Shown: positions 35,443 through 44,443 of the stretch, in pieces
Layout of the letters: each line of letters starts with the position of its first letter
How positions within the stretch are numbered: the stretch's first letter is position 1
Source: Arctic95D-9 sp037190325
Lineage (GTDB): Bacteria; Verrucomicrobiota; Verrucomicrobiia; Verrucomicrobiales; DEV007
Assembly (NCBI GenBank): GCA_037190325.1
Contig: JBBCIU010000004.1
Coordinates: 135,456 to 199,455 of the forward strand
Direction of reading: 5' to 3'
Length of the DNA stretch: 64,000 nucleotides
Notes under the pieces: generated by a model
Databases searched by the model: none
Told to the model about the DNA's origin: nothing
Seen by the model: only the letters and a program-made list of their open reading frames with translations
Translations under genes and position numbers: made by a program

Positions 35443-35708
35443 TTCCTTTCGCCTCTGGGTGGGTTTGGGCACTGTTCGTGTCTCCGTTGCGCGCCTGCCA
35501 TCGATGCGGACGACCGAACGAGGTGAGGGATTAGACAAAATTGAGGGTCGTGCCCCGGATCGAAACCCAAAGGCGCAAAACTATTACCCTTGATACGCAA
35601 AAACGCAAGGGTTCCCTTAAATTCTTTTAAAATAAAGGCTTATTTATTATCGAAAATGCGAAAAATAGCCGAAACGCAAGGGATTTGGAAAAAAGATTGA
35701 CCGCCCCC
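35443..35708. promoter_or_regulatory. AT-rich spacer with inverted and direct repeats (possible operator)
   Basis: This spacer lies upstream of the zinc-ribbon gene. ACCCTTG (35586-35592) is the inverted complement of CAAGGGT (35606-35612). The word AAACGCAAGGG occurs twice about 70 bases apart (near 35602 and 35672). On the reverse strand, TTGCGT spaced 16 bases from TAATAG forms a weak promoter overlapping the inverted repeat. A protein-binding site is plausible; a simple hairpin is the alternative. Confidence 0.4.
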
Positions 35709-37034
35709 TCATTCGCCGAGGCGGCACGGAACGAGGATCGCGTCCCTCATGCCGTGGAGGATCTTCTTGTCGGCGGGGCAGATCGTCGCGAGAGCGCCCC
35801 CGAGGGAAACCCGGTCCCCTGCGGCGGAAACGAAATAGTAGGGGCATAGCCGGACTCTCCCCTGCATCTGCTCGATTTCGCCGCTTTCCGGATTCCACCA
35901 GGGATGGGTGACGAGGCGTCCGGCGTGGAAGCGCTGGAGGACGTAGGGCGAGCGCGGGAAGGCGGCGATGGCCTCGTCGACCGCCCTGCTCCACTCCGCT
36001 TGGGAGACGTCCTGCCCGACGGTGACGCTGCGGCTTCCCCACGCTCGCTCATCGAAGCCGCTCAACTTCAGGACGAGCTCGCGCTCCTTTTGCGTGAAGG
36101 ACTTCAGCTCGGCGAAATTCCCGATCTCCAAGCCGGGGATGACCGCATGGTGAGGCACTTCGGAAGGATCGATGACCCAGCTCTGCGGGAAAAGGTCCCG
36201 AAGGCGTCTCCAGTTCGCCTCACGGAGCTTGCGCCACCAGATCTCGCGCAGCGGATGCGACCAGAGAAGGGCGGACCAGAGCTTCTCTTCGAGCCAGGGT
36301 TTGAAAGGCGCGGTGACCTTCACCCGCCCCTGCGCGGCCGCGGCCATCAACTCCGGTGCGGAAGGCAGATTGGGCACGTCGAAGAGCTCGAAGAAGCGAT
36401 AGACCTCCCGGTCGCCCACGGCATAGCTTTCGGCATCCTCGACCCGCCAGTGCCTGGGGAGCCGTTCGGCGAGCCATTCCATCTCGGGGCGGTAGTCCGC
36501 CGCCTCCTGCGAGATCAGGATGTCCGCCCCGCCGCCGACGATCGAGGCGAAGCCGTCGACCATGCCGCGGGCACCGCCGACGAGGCGATGCGAAGGATCG
36601 AGGGCGGCGTAGACCTCGCCGAGCCAGGCGGTGAGACCGATTCCGCCGGGCACGGAATCCAGCTCGACGGCGGAGAACCCGCTCGGTGTGAGGATGAGGT
36701 CGGGCCGGATGACGCGCGGCGTCTCTCCGAGCGTGGCCTTGGCAAGGCCGGTCTCGAGCAGCGCCGACGGCTTGCCCCGGTCGAGATAGTCCGCGACCCA
36801 TGCGGGCAGGGAGCCATTGCGGCTGCGGCGATGGATGAGATCGCAGGCCCTCTGGAAACGGAGGAGGATGGGACCGAGCGCCTCGAGCTGTCTCACTTCG
36901 GCTGCGCTGAGGACGAAGGGCTCCGGCGAAATCCTCCATTCCTTCTCCGCGAAGAGCCCCCCTGACGGAAGGGAGGCGCGGACGCGCTCGGCTTTGCGGT
37001 TCCAGTCCGTCATCGGAGGCGGTGAGGGGATCAT
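35709..37034 (-). CDS. Conserved hypothetical protein
   Basis: A 441-residue soluble protein with no signal peptide or membrane helix and no domain I can name. Segments such as VLKLSGFDERAWGSRSVTVG and SPYVLQRFHAGR are reminiscent of ATP-grasp ligases of the glutathionylspermidine-synthase type, in which the second half supplies the nucleotide loop, but I see no certain metal-binding signature, so this stays a suggestion. The ATG at 37034 overlaps the ruvA stop as ATGA, and an internal Met eight codons later (37013) is an alternative start. The coupling means it is translated with ruvA. Confidence 0.75.
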   Translation of the reverse strand: MIPSPPPMTDWNRKAERVRASLPSGGLFAEKEWRISPEPFVLSAAEVRQLEALGPILLRFQRACDLIHRRSRNGSLPAWVADYLDRGKPSALLETGLAKATLGETPRVIRPDLILTPSGFSAVELDSVPGGIGLTAWLGEVYAALDPSHRLVGGARGMVDGFASIVGGGADILISQEAADYRPEMEWLAERLPRHWRVEDAESYAVGDREVYRFFELFDVPNLPSAPELMAAAAQGRVKVTAPFKPWLEEKLWSALLWSHPLREIWWRKLREANWRRLRDLFPQSWVIDPSEVPHHAVIPGLEIGNFAELKSFTQKERELVLKLSGFDERAWGSRSVTVGQDVSQAEWSRAVDEAIAAFPRSPYVLQRFHAGRLVTHPWWNPESGEIEQMQGRVRLCPYYFVSAAGDRVSLGGALATICPADKKILHGMRDAILVPCRLGE

Positions 37035-37630
37035 CCCTGCAATAGTCGCAGCGCGGCCCGCAACATTTCATCGGGTTTCGCCAGGTCGGCGGGCAGCTTC
37101 TCGATCGCCTTCTGCGCCTCCACCTGCTTGTAGCCGAGCGAGATCAGGGCGAGGAGGGCGTCGTTCTTCGCGACCGCCTCCGGCGCGAGGGTGGCGCGGG
37201 CCGACTGGGCCTTCCATGCGTCCTTCACGCCGACCTTGTCGGCGAGTTCGAGGACGATGCGCTCGGCCGTCTTTTTTCCCAGCCCGCGGATCTTCGAGAT
37301 CGTGGCGATGTCGCCGCGCACCACGGCTTCCTTGAAATCGCCGGCCGCCATGCCGCTGAGAATGGACATGGCGACCTTCGGTCCCACTCCGGAGACGTGG
37401 TGGATGAGGAGGCGGAAGAGATCGCGGGCGTCCTCGTCCGGGAAACCGTAGAGGGTCTGCTCCTGCTCGCGGATGTGGTGGTGGGTGAGGATGCGGACGC
37501 GTTCCCCGCCTTGGCCGAACTGCTCGTCGCCGAAAAGGGGCACGAGCACCTCGTAGCCGACTCCTCCGACATTGACGACGAGTCGCCCGGGCCAGTTTTC
37601 CTCGAGCGTTCCTTCTAGAAATGTGATCAT
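37031..37630 (-). CDS. ruvA: Holliday junction DNA helicase subunit RuvA
   Basis: A 199-residue RuvA, standard length: N-terminal OB-fold (MITFLEGTLEENWPGRLVVNVGGVGYEVLVP, broken here across residues 1-31), two helix-hairpin-helix motifs (HHVSGVGPKVAMSIL and ISKIRGLGKKTAERIVLEL) binding the junction, and a C-terminal UBA-like domain (about 150-199, LISLGYKQVEAQKAI) that contacts RuvB. It holds the junction while RuvB drives migration. ruvB and ruvC are not in the window. The gene overlaps the next leftward gene by ATGA. Confidence 0.95.
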   Translation of the reverse strand: MITFLEGTLEENWPGRLVVNVGGVGYEVLVPLFGDEQFGQGGERVRILTHHHIREQEQTLYGFPDEDARDLFRLLIHHVSGVGPKVAMSILSGMAAGDFKEAVVRGDIATISKIRGLGKKTAERIVLELADKVGVKDAWKAQSARATLAPEAVAKNDALLALISLGYKQVEAQKAIEKLPADLAKPDEMLRAALRLLQG

Positions 37631-37672
37631 CCGCGCTTAGCTTTCGACGCATCGAACCTCTTTACCCGCCGA

Positions 37673-38341
37673 ATGGCAACTGGATTTCAAACGGCTCTTC
37701 TCCTCTCCCTGCTGGCGGTCGCTCCTCTGCTCGCCCAGGAGGCGGGCTCGCCGCGCGGGCACCGCATGGGGGTGATTTTCGGCGGCGCTTTCGAGAACTT
37801 CGAAATCGCCGGACCGCTCGAGGGGGCGGAGAGGACCCGCATGGCGGCGTACTACGAATGGGACTACGGCGTGCGGCCGTTCACGAAGAAGACCTGGGAG
37901 GAACGCGGTTTGGATTGGGAGCGCTTCTTCCCCGTCGCCCGCGCCCTCGCCGATGGGATCGTGGCAAGGGTCGAGCCGAAGCTGGTCCGCGACCATCGGG
38001 GAGTGGCGCTCTACGCGATCCTCGCGGACGATGATCCTTTTCTCACCAGCGTGCTTCTCTCGTCCAAGCTGCACGAACGCTTCCGCGAGACGCTGGGCGA
38101 CCGCATCCTCGTCGTCCTGCTGGAGCAGAACCGCCTCTATCTCTTCCCCGCGACCGGAGGGACGCTCGCCGAATTCGGTCCGGCGCTGGTCGAGGAATAC
38201 CGTCGCTCGAGCTTTCCGGTGAGCCTCGAGATCTTTCTGCTCGACCGCGAGGGATTCCGTCCTGTGGGAGAACTGGAGCGCCCGGGGCCGGAACTGGAGA
38301 CGCTGGAGATGGAAGGGGAGGCCGAGGCGGAGCGGCCGTGA
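37673..38341 (+). CDS. Exported hypothetical protein
   Basis: A 222-residue protein with an N-terminal signal sequence (MATGFQTALLLSLLAVAPLLAQEA) and a single mixed alpha/beta domain, ending in a Glu-rich tail. I do not recognise a family. It starts 42 bases from the divergent ruvA, so the two promoters share this short space. The motif RGVALYAILADDDPFLTSVLL and the regular length suggest a real, folded periplasmic protein rather than a chance frame. Confidence 0.65.
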   Translation: MATGFQTALLLSLLAVAPLLAQEAGSPRGHRMGVIFGGAFENFEIAGPLEGAERTRMAAYYEWDYGVRPFTKKTWEERGLDWERFFPVARALADGIVARVEPKLVRDHRGVALYAILADDDPFLTSVLLSSKLHERFRETLGDRILVVLLEQNRLYLFPATGGTLAEFGPALVEEYRRSSFPVSLEIFLLDREGFRPVGELERPGPELETLEMEGEAEAERP

Positions 38342-38435
38342 TCCTTGCCGAACCCCGCCGCAACTCCGACAGAGATGGTCTCACTCCCTATGTTCCGGCC
38401 GATGGTGTTTTGAAACGCTCCGCATACTCTCAAGC

Positions 38436-40868
38436 TCACCGATACTCCAGCCAAGCCGTCGCGACGGTGTCGGCTTCGCTGCGGAAGCGGATCCAGTAGG
38501 CCTGGTAGCCGTCGGGGAAGAGGTACCTCTCCTCCTGTCCCGCGGCGAGATCGAACTTGCGATAGACGGTCCAGTCCCCCATGCCCGTGAGATCGACCTC
38601 GACGGCCACCGTCGTCGCGACGGAGGAGGAGAGAGTCAGCTCCTTCTCGTCGTATCCGCTCATGAGATAGGGGTCGGACGCTTCGCCCGCCTTCGCTTCC
38701 GACTCCTTCCATGGGCCTCCCGATCCCACGGGCTTGCCGAGTTCCCAAAGATCGTCGATGGCTCCGGCCCAGAGTCCTGTCCTGCCGTCGGTGCTGCGGA
38801 TGACGTGGCGGTTTCCTTCCGCGGCCGTGAGATCGACGCCCGAGATGACGAGAAGGCCGCGGTAGCTGCAATAGTCGACGAGGCGCAGTCCGTGCGTCGC
38901 GACGGGTCGGACGCGGCTGAAGCCGCCCGCGTTTTCGGCAGGGAGCTCGAAGAAGGTCCCGTGGCAGTTGAAGAGATCGCGTTCGGTGGCGACCTCGCGG
39001 CAGAGGCGCTCGCGTCCGAGCGGTCCCGGCGCGTCGTAGGCGGCGGAGCCGCGCGGAAGGCGGAATCTCCGCCCCGCGTCGTCGTGGTAGAGCACGGAGG
39101 CGGCGTCGAGCTCGAGGACGCCCTCGCGGGAGGGGATGGCGGCGTGCTCTTCGAGCCAGGCGAGCTCGTCGCCGTTCGCTTCCGGCGTCAGTTCCAAGGT
39201 TTCGGAGAGGGTATAGAGGCCGATGGAACCCTGCGCGTTCCGTGCCGCGAAGTGGAGATTTCGCTTGTTTTCGCCACGGGCCCGGATGACGCCGCCGGAG
39301 ACCGGTCCATCCGAAGCGGAGGAGGCGGAAATCAAACCGGCGAACTTCGCGGGCGGGACCGCACCGGCCTTGCGCGAGTCTTCTCCGGCGCAGGTGAAGG
39401 CGGCAGTGACTCCGGCGGCGGGCGACGGGGAGACGGCGCGGATCCACACGCCCGCTTCGTGGTCGTCGAAGGGCGTCCAGACATATCCGCGCGGGGGGAT
39501 CGGAACGGTTGCGAACGGCTCCCAGACACCCTTCCCATCGCGGTCGATCTCCAGGGAGACGAGGACCTCGCTTTCTCCGCGCTGGGCGAGGTGCAGGGCC
39601 CGCCTCGTCAACCCGCCGAAAAGATAGGGATCCGAGACGGCTCCGGCCTCGACCTCCTCGTGCAGCCATACCGCCCCCCGCCCGATCACGGGCCCCAGAT
39701 GGTCGAGGCGTTCCGGTTCGACGAACCAGAGGTTCGATTGCGACTGGGGACCTGCGATCTCACCTTTGGCCCGGCGCTTGTTGAGGAACTCGCTTTTCGC
39801 CGTGTCGTCGCAGCCGAGGACGATCCGATCCTGCCACCGGCAGAAATCGCCGATCACCTTCAGGTAGGTCGAGCGGGGAGCGATTCCCGAAGTGTCGGCG
39901 AGGGAGAAGCCTTTCGGAAAGCGCCAGAACATCCCGTGCATGGTCATGAGCAGGTCGTCCCCCTCGCCGATCTCGCGGATGCGGGGCCACTCGGTGTTCC
40001 ATCCATGGGCGCCGTCGTAGCTGTGGCTGGCTTTGGGAAGACGGTAGGCGTGCCAGCCGCCTTTGTCGCGGAGCATCAGGATCAGGGACTTCGCATCCCA
40101 GCCGATGCTCCAGATCGGGTCGGTCGCGGGGGCTTCGTTTCCGAAAATCCCGCCCGGCCCGGTCACTTCGGTGAACTGGTTGCGCCGCACCGTCTTCCAA
40201 TCCTTCCCGTCCCACTCGGCGAGCACTCCCGAGGGGACGAAGGGATCGCGCCGCGCTTCGGGCGAGTTCTCGCCGTTGTTCGCATAGACGAGCACGCCTT
40301 GGCCGGAGTACATCCCCTTGCCGTGATAGCCGGGCAGGCCGGCCTTCGGTCCGGGAGTGGAATCCTGCTCGTCGCGGTAGAGAGGCGTGACGGCGAGGCT
40401 CTTCACGTCGATCTCGTAGAGGGCTTCCTCCATGGAAGCGAGGTAGATCTTGCCCGACGGATCGAAGAGGTGGCGGGCGTTCGCGGTGGGGCGTCCGAAC
40501 ATCTCCGCATAGGGAATGGTCCGGACAGCGCCTTGGCCGTCGATGGCGTAGGGTCCGATGAACAGCTGGCCCGACTCGCGATGGATCATGCGGTTCGCCG
40601 GGGTGCCGCCGATGGACTCGGGGCGTACCGTGAGGGTGAGCTCTGGCGAGATCTCGTAGAGTTTGTCGGTCGAGCCGGAAGGCTTGTGCGGCGCGTAGGT
40701 CAGCGCCCAAAGCCGGCCCGCCCAGGGCACGACGGCACCGGTGCCGCATTCGCCTTCGTCGTTGAAAAAGGCGAGATGCGGGTAGATGCCGCTCCATTCC
40801 TCGCCAGCACGCGAACCGGAGGACAGCAGGGCGGCGGCGGTCGTCAGAAAGAGAGCGAGACGTTTCAT
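38436..40868 (-). CDS. Large exported hypothetical protein, propeller-like
   Basis: An 810-residue secreted protein with a signal peptide (MKRLALFLTTAAALLSSGSRA; this start at 40868 is preferred to the longer frame). Repeating tracts such as GRLWALTYAPH, GKIYLASMEEALYEID and VLVYANNGEN suggest beta-propeller blades, followed by smaller beta domains. No catalytic signature or heme motif is visible and I do not know its function. It is monocistronic, divergent from the histidine kinase gene across about 100 AT-rich bases. Confidence 0.75.
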   Translation of the reverse strand: MKRLALFLTTAAALLSSGSRAGEEWSGIYPHLAFFNDEGECGTGAVVPWAGRLWALTYAPHKPSGSTDKLYEISPELTLTVRPESIGGTPANRMIHRESGQLFIGPYAIDGQGAVRTIPYAEMFGRPTANARHLFDPSGKIYLASMEEALYEIDVKSLAVTPLYRDEQDSTPGPKAGLPGYHGKGMYSGQGVLVYANNGENSPEARRDPFVPSGVLAEWDGKDWKTVRRNQFTEVTGPGGIFGNEAPATDPIWSIGWDAKSLILMLRDKGGWHAYRLPKASHSYDGAHGWNTEWPRIREIGEGDDLLMTMHGMFWRFPKGFSLADTSGIAPRSTYLKVIGDFCRWQDRIVLGCDDTAKSEFLNKRRAKGEIAGPQSQSNLWFVEPERLDHLGPVIGRGAVWLHEEVEAGAVSDPYLFGGLTRRALHLAQRGESEVLVSLEIDRDGKGVWEPFATVPIPPRGYVWTPFDDHEAGVWIRAVSPSPAAGVTAAFTCAGEDSRKAGAVPPAKFAGLISASSASDGPVSGGVIRARGENKRNLHFAARNAQGSIGLYTLSETLELTPEANGDELAWLEEHAAIPSREGVLELDAASVLYHDDAGRRFRLPRGSAAYDAPGPLGRERLCREVATERDLFNCHGTFFELPAENAGGFSRVRPVATHGLRLVDYCSYRGLLVISGVDLTAAEGNRHVIRSTDGRTGLWAGAIDDLWELGKPVGSGGPWKESEAKAGEASDPYLMSGYDEKELTLSSSVATTVAVEVDLTGMGDWTVYRKFDLAAGQEERYLFPDGYQAYWIRFRSEADTVATAWLEYR

Positions 40869-40966
40869 AGAGGGAAAGGACAAAAGGCTCGGCAGGAGAT
40901 CGGAGAAATGGAAGCACGGGAATCCCAAACTTGCTAAATTATAATTTTTATGGAAATTTATATAAA
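40869..40966. promoter_or_regulatory. Short divergent promoter region of the histidine kinase and exported protein
   Basis: This 98-base spacer ends in a strikingly AT-rich run. A perfect TATAAT at 40940-40945 lies on the forward strand, 22 bases before the kinase ATG at 40967. No good -35 sits at the right distance, so a sigma-70 promoter with an activator is the most that can be claimed. Confidence 0.4.
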
Positions 40967-42460
40967 ATGTCCCACCGTGCGAAACATTCCTCTTCGAAAC
41001 CGGATCCGCCTCAAGTCCAGAAGGTGACGACTCCGGTCGCTATCCGGCCGACGATGCCTCGGACGGAGCTTGTCGTGGTGGGCCGGGGCGACGAGAGCGA
41101 CAGGACCCTGCGCCAGTTGGAGAAGATCGTCTCCGAATTCATGGTTCAATACCCGAGCCACACTCAGCGGATTCCTGCGCTGCGGCCCGGAGAGCATCCT
41201 CTCATCGCCTTTGTCCGTTCGATGGTCGCATCGATGGCCGCCAAGCAGGAGCAGCTCGAAAGGCTCAACCGCGAGGCGCTGGAGGCGACGAAGGAGAAGG
41301 AGCGCTTCTTCGCCAGCATGAGCCACGAGGTGCGCACCCCGATGAACGGAATTTTCGGGATGGTCAGTCTTTTGCTGGAGATGGACCTGGACCCCATCCA
41401 GCGCGAGCATCTCGAGACGATCCACAGCTCCAGCGAATCCCTGCTAAACATTCTCGACGACATCCTCGACTACGCGAAGCTCAACGCGAAGGAGATGCTG
41501 CTGAAGCCCCGCCCTTTCGAATTGGAAAGGCTCATCCGCGAGGTCCTGATGGTCTACAAGGCCAACGCCGATTCCCGGAACATCTATCTTTCCGCCACGC
41601 TGTGCGAGAACCTCCCGGAGAACTTCGTGGCCGACGATCTCCGTCTCAAGCAAGTGCTCTCGAATCTCGTCAGCAATGCCATCAAGTTCACCGATGCGGG
41701 CGAGGTCTCGGTGACCGTCCAAGGCTATCGCGAAGAGGGACAGGACCAGCTCATCTTCCGCGTCCGCGACACGGGGATCGGGATCGAGGAGGAAGCGGGC
41801 GCCACGCTTTTCGCTCCCTTCCGCCAGATCGATTCGGAGAAGCCGCGCAGCCATCGTGGCACCGGACTGGGCCTCGCCATTTCGAAAAACCTCGTCGAGC
41901 TGATGGGCGGGCGCATCTGGTTCGAAAGCAAGCCCGGGGTCGGCACCGACTTCTTCTTCACCGTCGATTGCGCGCCTTTCGAGGAGAAATCGGACGATCT
42001 GATTCTCCGGAAGGCGCTCCCTCCCCCGGAGATCGGCACCCCTCGCTGCGAGGGCGGCCTCTCCCGCGTGCTCCTCGTCGAGGACAACCTCATCAACCAG
42101 AAAGTCGCCCGCCTCTCCCTGGAGCAGCTCGGTTGCGAGGTCGTCGTGGCCTCCAACGGGCGCGAGGCCGTCGCGCTTGCCGGAGGGGCGTCATCCTTCG
42201 ATCTCATCCTCATGGACGTGAGCATGCCGGTGATGGATGGCTTCGAGGCGACCGTGGCGATCCGTCGCCTCGACCACCGCAATGCTTCGGTTCCCATCGT
42301 CGCGATGACGGGAATGGTCTTCGAGGAAGACCGCGAACGTTGCTTCGCGGCCGGGATGAACGACGTCATCGCGAAGCCGTTCTCTCTCCAGGATCTGCGT
42401 CACTGTCTCGCCGCGCTCCAAGGTGAATCGGAATCCGAAGCGGTGGCGCTGGTTTCGTGA
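40967..42460 (+). CDS. Cytoplasmic hybrid histidine kinase with receiver domain
   Basis: A 497-residue protein. The start ATG at 40967 is chosen over an upstream TTG. It has no transmembrane helix and no recognisable sensor domain: the first about 100 residues are polar, ending in a short coiled-coil. The HisKA domain has phospho-accepting His120 (SMSHEVRTPMNG), the HATPase has N-box (NAIKFTDAG), G1 (DTGIGI, 268-273) and G2 (GTGLGLAISK), and a C-terminal receiver domain (365-490) has acidic residues (VEDN) and Asp417 as phosphoacceptor, with Thr448 and Lys470. It likely sends phosphate to a separate Hpt protein, not visible here. Confidence 0.9.
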   Translation: MSHRAKHSSSKPDPPQVQKVTTPVAIRPTMPRTELVVVGRGDESDRTLRQLEKIVSEFMVQYPSHTQRIPALRPGEHPLIAFVRSMVASMAAKQEQLERLNREALEATKEKERFFASMSHEVRTPMNGIFGMVSLLLEMDLDPIQREHLETIHSSSESLLNILDDILDYAKLNAKEMLLKPRPFELERLIREVLMVYKANADSRNIYLSATLCENLPENFVADDLRLKQVLSNLVSNAIKFTDAGEVSVTVQGYREEGQDQLIFRVRDTGIGIEEEAGATLFAPFRQIDSEKPRSHRGTGLGLAISKNLVELMGGRIWFESKPGVGTDFFFTVDCAPFEEKSDDLILRKALPPPEIGTPRCEGGLSRVLLVEDNLINQKVARLSLEQLGCEVVVASNGREAVALAGGASSFDLILMDVSMPVMDGFEATVAIRRLDHRNASVPIVAMTGMVFEEDRERCFAAGMNDVIAKPFSLQDLRHCLAALQGESESEAVALVS

Positions 42461-42598
42461 GCGGCGTCCTGCCGAGATTTCCGGAGATTCATCGAAGGTG
42501 GGAGAGGACAGGGGATCGGTCCGGTCGGCTGCCCTCTCCGTGCCATCGCGGGCTGCCGTTCGGCCGGCAAGGGAGGCCGATCGAAAACGGGAATCGCC

Positions 42599-43327
42599 TC
42601 ACACCTCGATCCCGCGTCGGGCGAGGCGGCGCTGGAGGTCCCAGTGCATCCAGAGCGCACCGAGCTCGGCGAGGAGGAGGATCGTCCAGATGACCCAGAC
42701 GAGGGGCGTTTTCCCGGACGCGATGAGGGGGAGCAGAAAGCAGCCGAAGAACGGGACGAGGATCCGCATGGCGCAGCCGAGCCCCACGGCCATGAAGGGC
42801 GGTCCGTGCCGGTGGTAGGCGGCGACACGGCCGGGCATTCCGAGGACCATCGCCGCCGCCGCGCCGAGGATGGGCCAGTGCATCTGGTGCCCGGTGATCC
42901 AGTGGAGGAGCCGGGAGGCCTCGGCCTTTGCCTGCACCGACCAGGCCGTGCCATGGTCGAAGGACCGCGAGGCGATCCAGAGCGAGGCGACCACGGCGAT
43001 GGCGAACAGCCAGAAGAGGCTCTTGCGGGCTTCCTTTTTCAGGTCGCCGTCGCGGACGAAGAGGGCGAGGACCGGCATCGAGAGCAGCAGCACGAGATAT
43101 TCCGCGACGAGGGGCAGGAACAGATGCCAGGCCGTCGCGGAGCCCAGCACGATGGCCCGCGCGGTGAAGGCGGCGACGAGGACGACGGTGGCGAGGCGGA
43201 AGGCGATCTGCCCGGTCGAGAGCGAGCCGCCTTCGGTTTTCACCAGATGGGCGGCGTCGCGCACGGTGAGCTTGTTGACGAGGATCGAATCCTCTTTGGC
43301 GGCGGACTTGGCGGATTTTCTGGCCAT
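42599..43327 (-). CDS. Multi-pass membrane protein, hypothetical
   Basis: A 242-residue protein with a Lys/Ala/Ser-rich cytoplasmic N-terminus and about five to six predicted membrane helices (around 45-65, 68-85, 100-120, 150-165, 180-200 and 205-225). No functional signature was seen. It ends with LQRRLARRGIEV, a positive tail that should be cytoplasmic. It is transcribed toward the histidine kinase gene, 138 bases away, with no apparent functional link. Confidence 0.65.
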   Translation of the reverse strand: MARKSAKSAAKEDSILVNKLTVRDAAHLVKTEGGSLSTGQIAFRLATVVLVAAFTARAIVLGSATAWHLFLPLVAEYLVLLLSMPVLALFVRDGDLKKEARKSLFWLFAIAVVASLWIASRSFDHGTAWSVQAKAEASRLLHWITGHQMHWPILGAAAAMVLGMPGRVAAYHRHGPPFMAVGLGCAMRILVPFFGCFLLPLIASGKTPLVWVIWTILLLAELGALWMHWDLQRRLARRGIEV

Positions 43328-43429
43328 GGCGGATGCCCGGCGGTTTGGCGGCGGGCGTCCGCTACGATAACCTGCCTTTCCGATGGATTCCGACCGATTC
43401 TCGCGATCCCCCGAGGATCCCGGCGCCCT

Positions 43430-44320
43430 TCACTCCCTCCACTGCTCCACCAGGGCGGCAGGGGAGAAGCCCAGCTCCGGAAAGCCCTCCAGAGCGGCGG
43501 TGCGTTCGAGCAGCTCCGTCTTGCCAGGCAACGTCCCGTCGCGCAGGGAGACCGCCACGAGATTGCCCGTCCCGGGCACCGAGAACAGCGCCGTTTCAGG
43601 GAAGACCGAGCGGATCGCCGCGAGGTCTCCCGGCGTGCGGGCGTCCGCCTCGACCAGGTTGAACGCGGCGACCCCGCCGGGGACGAGGTGGTCGCGCATC
43701 TTTTCCAGAAAGTCGCGGGTCTTCAGCCTCTCCGTCCTTTCGCCCAGCCCCGTCTCCTCCGGGGCACGGAGAAACGCGTCGAGATAGATCGCATCGTAAA
43801 GCCCCCGGCTGTCCGTGAAGAAGTCGAAGGCGTCGCCGGTGTGGATCTTCGTTTTCGCGCCCGCTTTCGTACCGAAGAAATCCGCGGCCAGCCGCACCAC
43901 CACGGGGTCGATCTCCACCGCCTCGACCTCCGTCTCGGGGAACGCCCTCTCGAGAAAGCGCACCATTCCGCCCCCGCCGAGGCCGACGATCAGTACCCGC
44001 TCCTGCGGATGGCGGTAGAGCAGGCTCGCGAAGAGGGTTCTCGCGTAGGCGTGCCGCAGCCTGCCGGGAACCGTCAGGTCGAGCGAGGACTGGCATTGCT
44101 CCGTCCCCTCCGCATCGACGAAGAGCAGGCTGCGAACCGAGCCCTTCTCGCGGATGCGGATGTGGGAGAACGACGAACGCGTCTCGTGGACGACCGGGCC
44201 GTAGCGGTTTTCCGCGGAGGGCCGGGCTTCCCGCCACACCCGATGGATGCCGACGCCGAAGAGCAGCGGGAGAAGGACGAGGAAGGGCCAAGGTCTCATG
44301 CGGCCGGTAGCCGTGTCCAT
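43430..44320 (-). CDS. Spermidine synthase-like SAM-binding protein with N-terminal anchor
   Basis: A 296-residue protein. A hydrophobic N-terminal segment (about 10-26) may act as an anchor or an uncleaved signal; Met at 44299 is an alternative start. The remainder matches the polyamine aminopropyltransferase fold: the SAM loop VLIVGLGGGGMVRFLER, the acidic EIDP and the YDAIYLDAF motif. Many bacterial relatives of this membrane-attached type are of unknown substrate and are not proven to make spermidine. The catalytic polyamine-binding Asp-rich segment is not obvious, so I would not name it speE. Confidence 0.75.
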   Translation of the reverse strand: MDTATGRMRPWPFLVLLPLLFGVGIHRVWREARPSAENRYGPVVHETRSSFSHIRIREKGSVRSLLFVDAEGTEQCQSSLDLTVPGRLRHAYARTLFASLLYRHPQERVLIVGLGGGGMVRFLERAFPETEVEAVEIDPVVVRLAADFFGTKAGAKTKIHTGDAFDFFTDSRGLYDAIYLDAFLRAPEETGLGERTERLKTRDFLEKMRDHLVPGGVAAFNLVEADARTPGDLAAIRSVFPETALFSVPGTGNLVAVSLRDGTLPGKTELLERTAALEGFPELGFSPAALVEQWRE

Positions 44321-44443
44321 CCAGCGGGGTACGGACTGCCTTTCGATGCTCGACCGAGACCGATGGGCTTGGGCGACAGGCCGGCGCTCGATCGGTGCCT
44401 CCCCTGCTCTCAGCTTCTCAACTCGGCCAAGGGCCTCCGCGCG

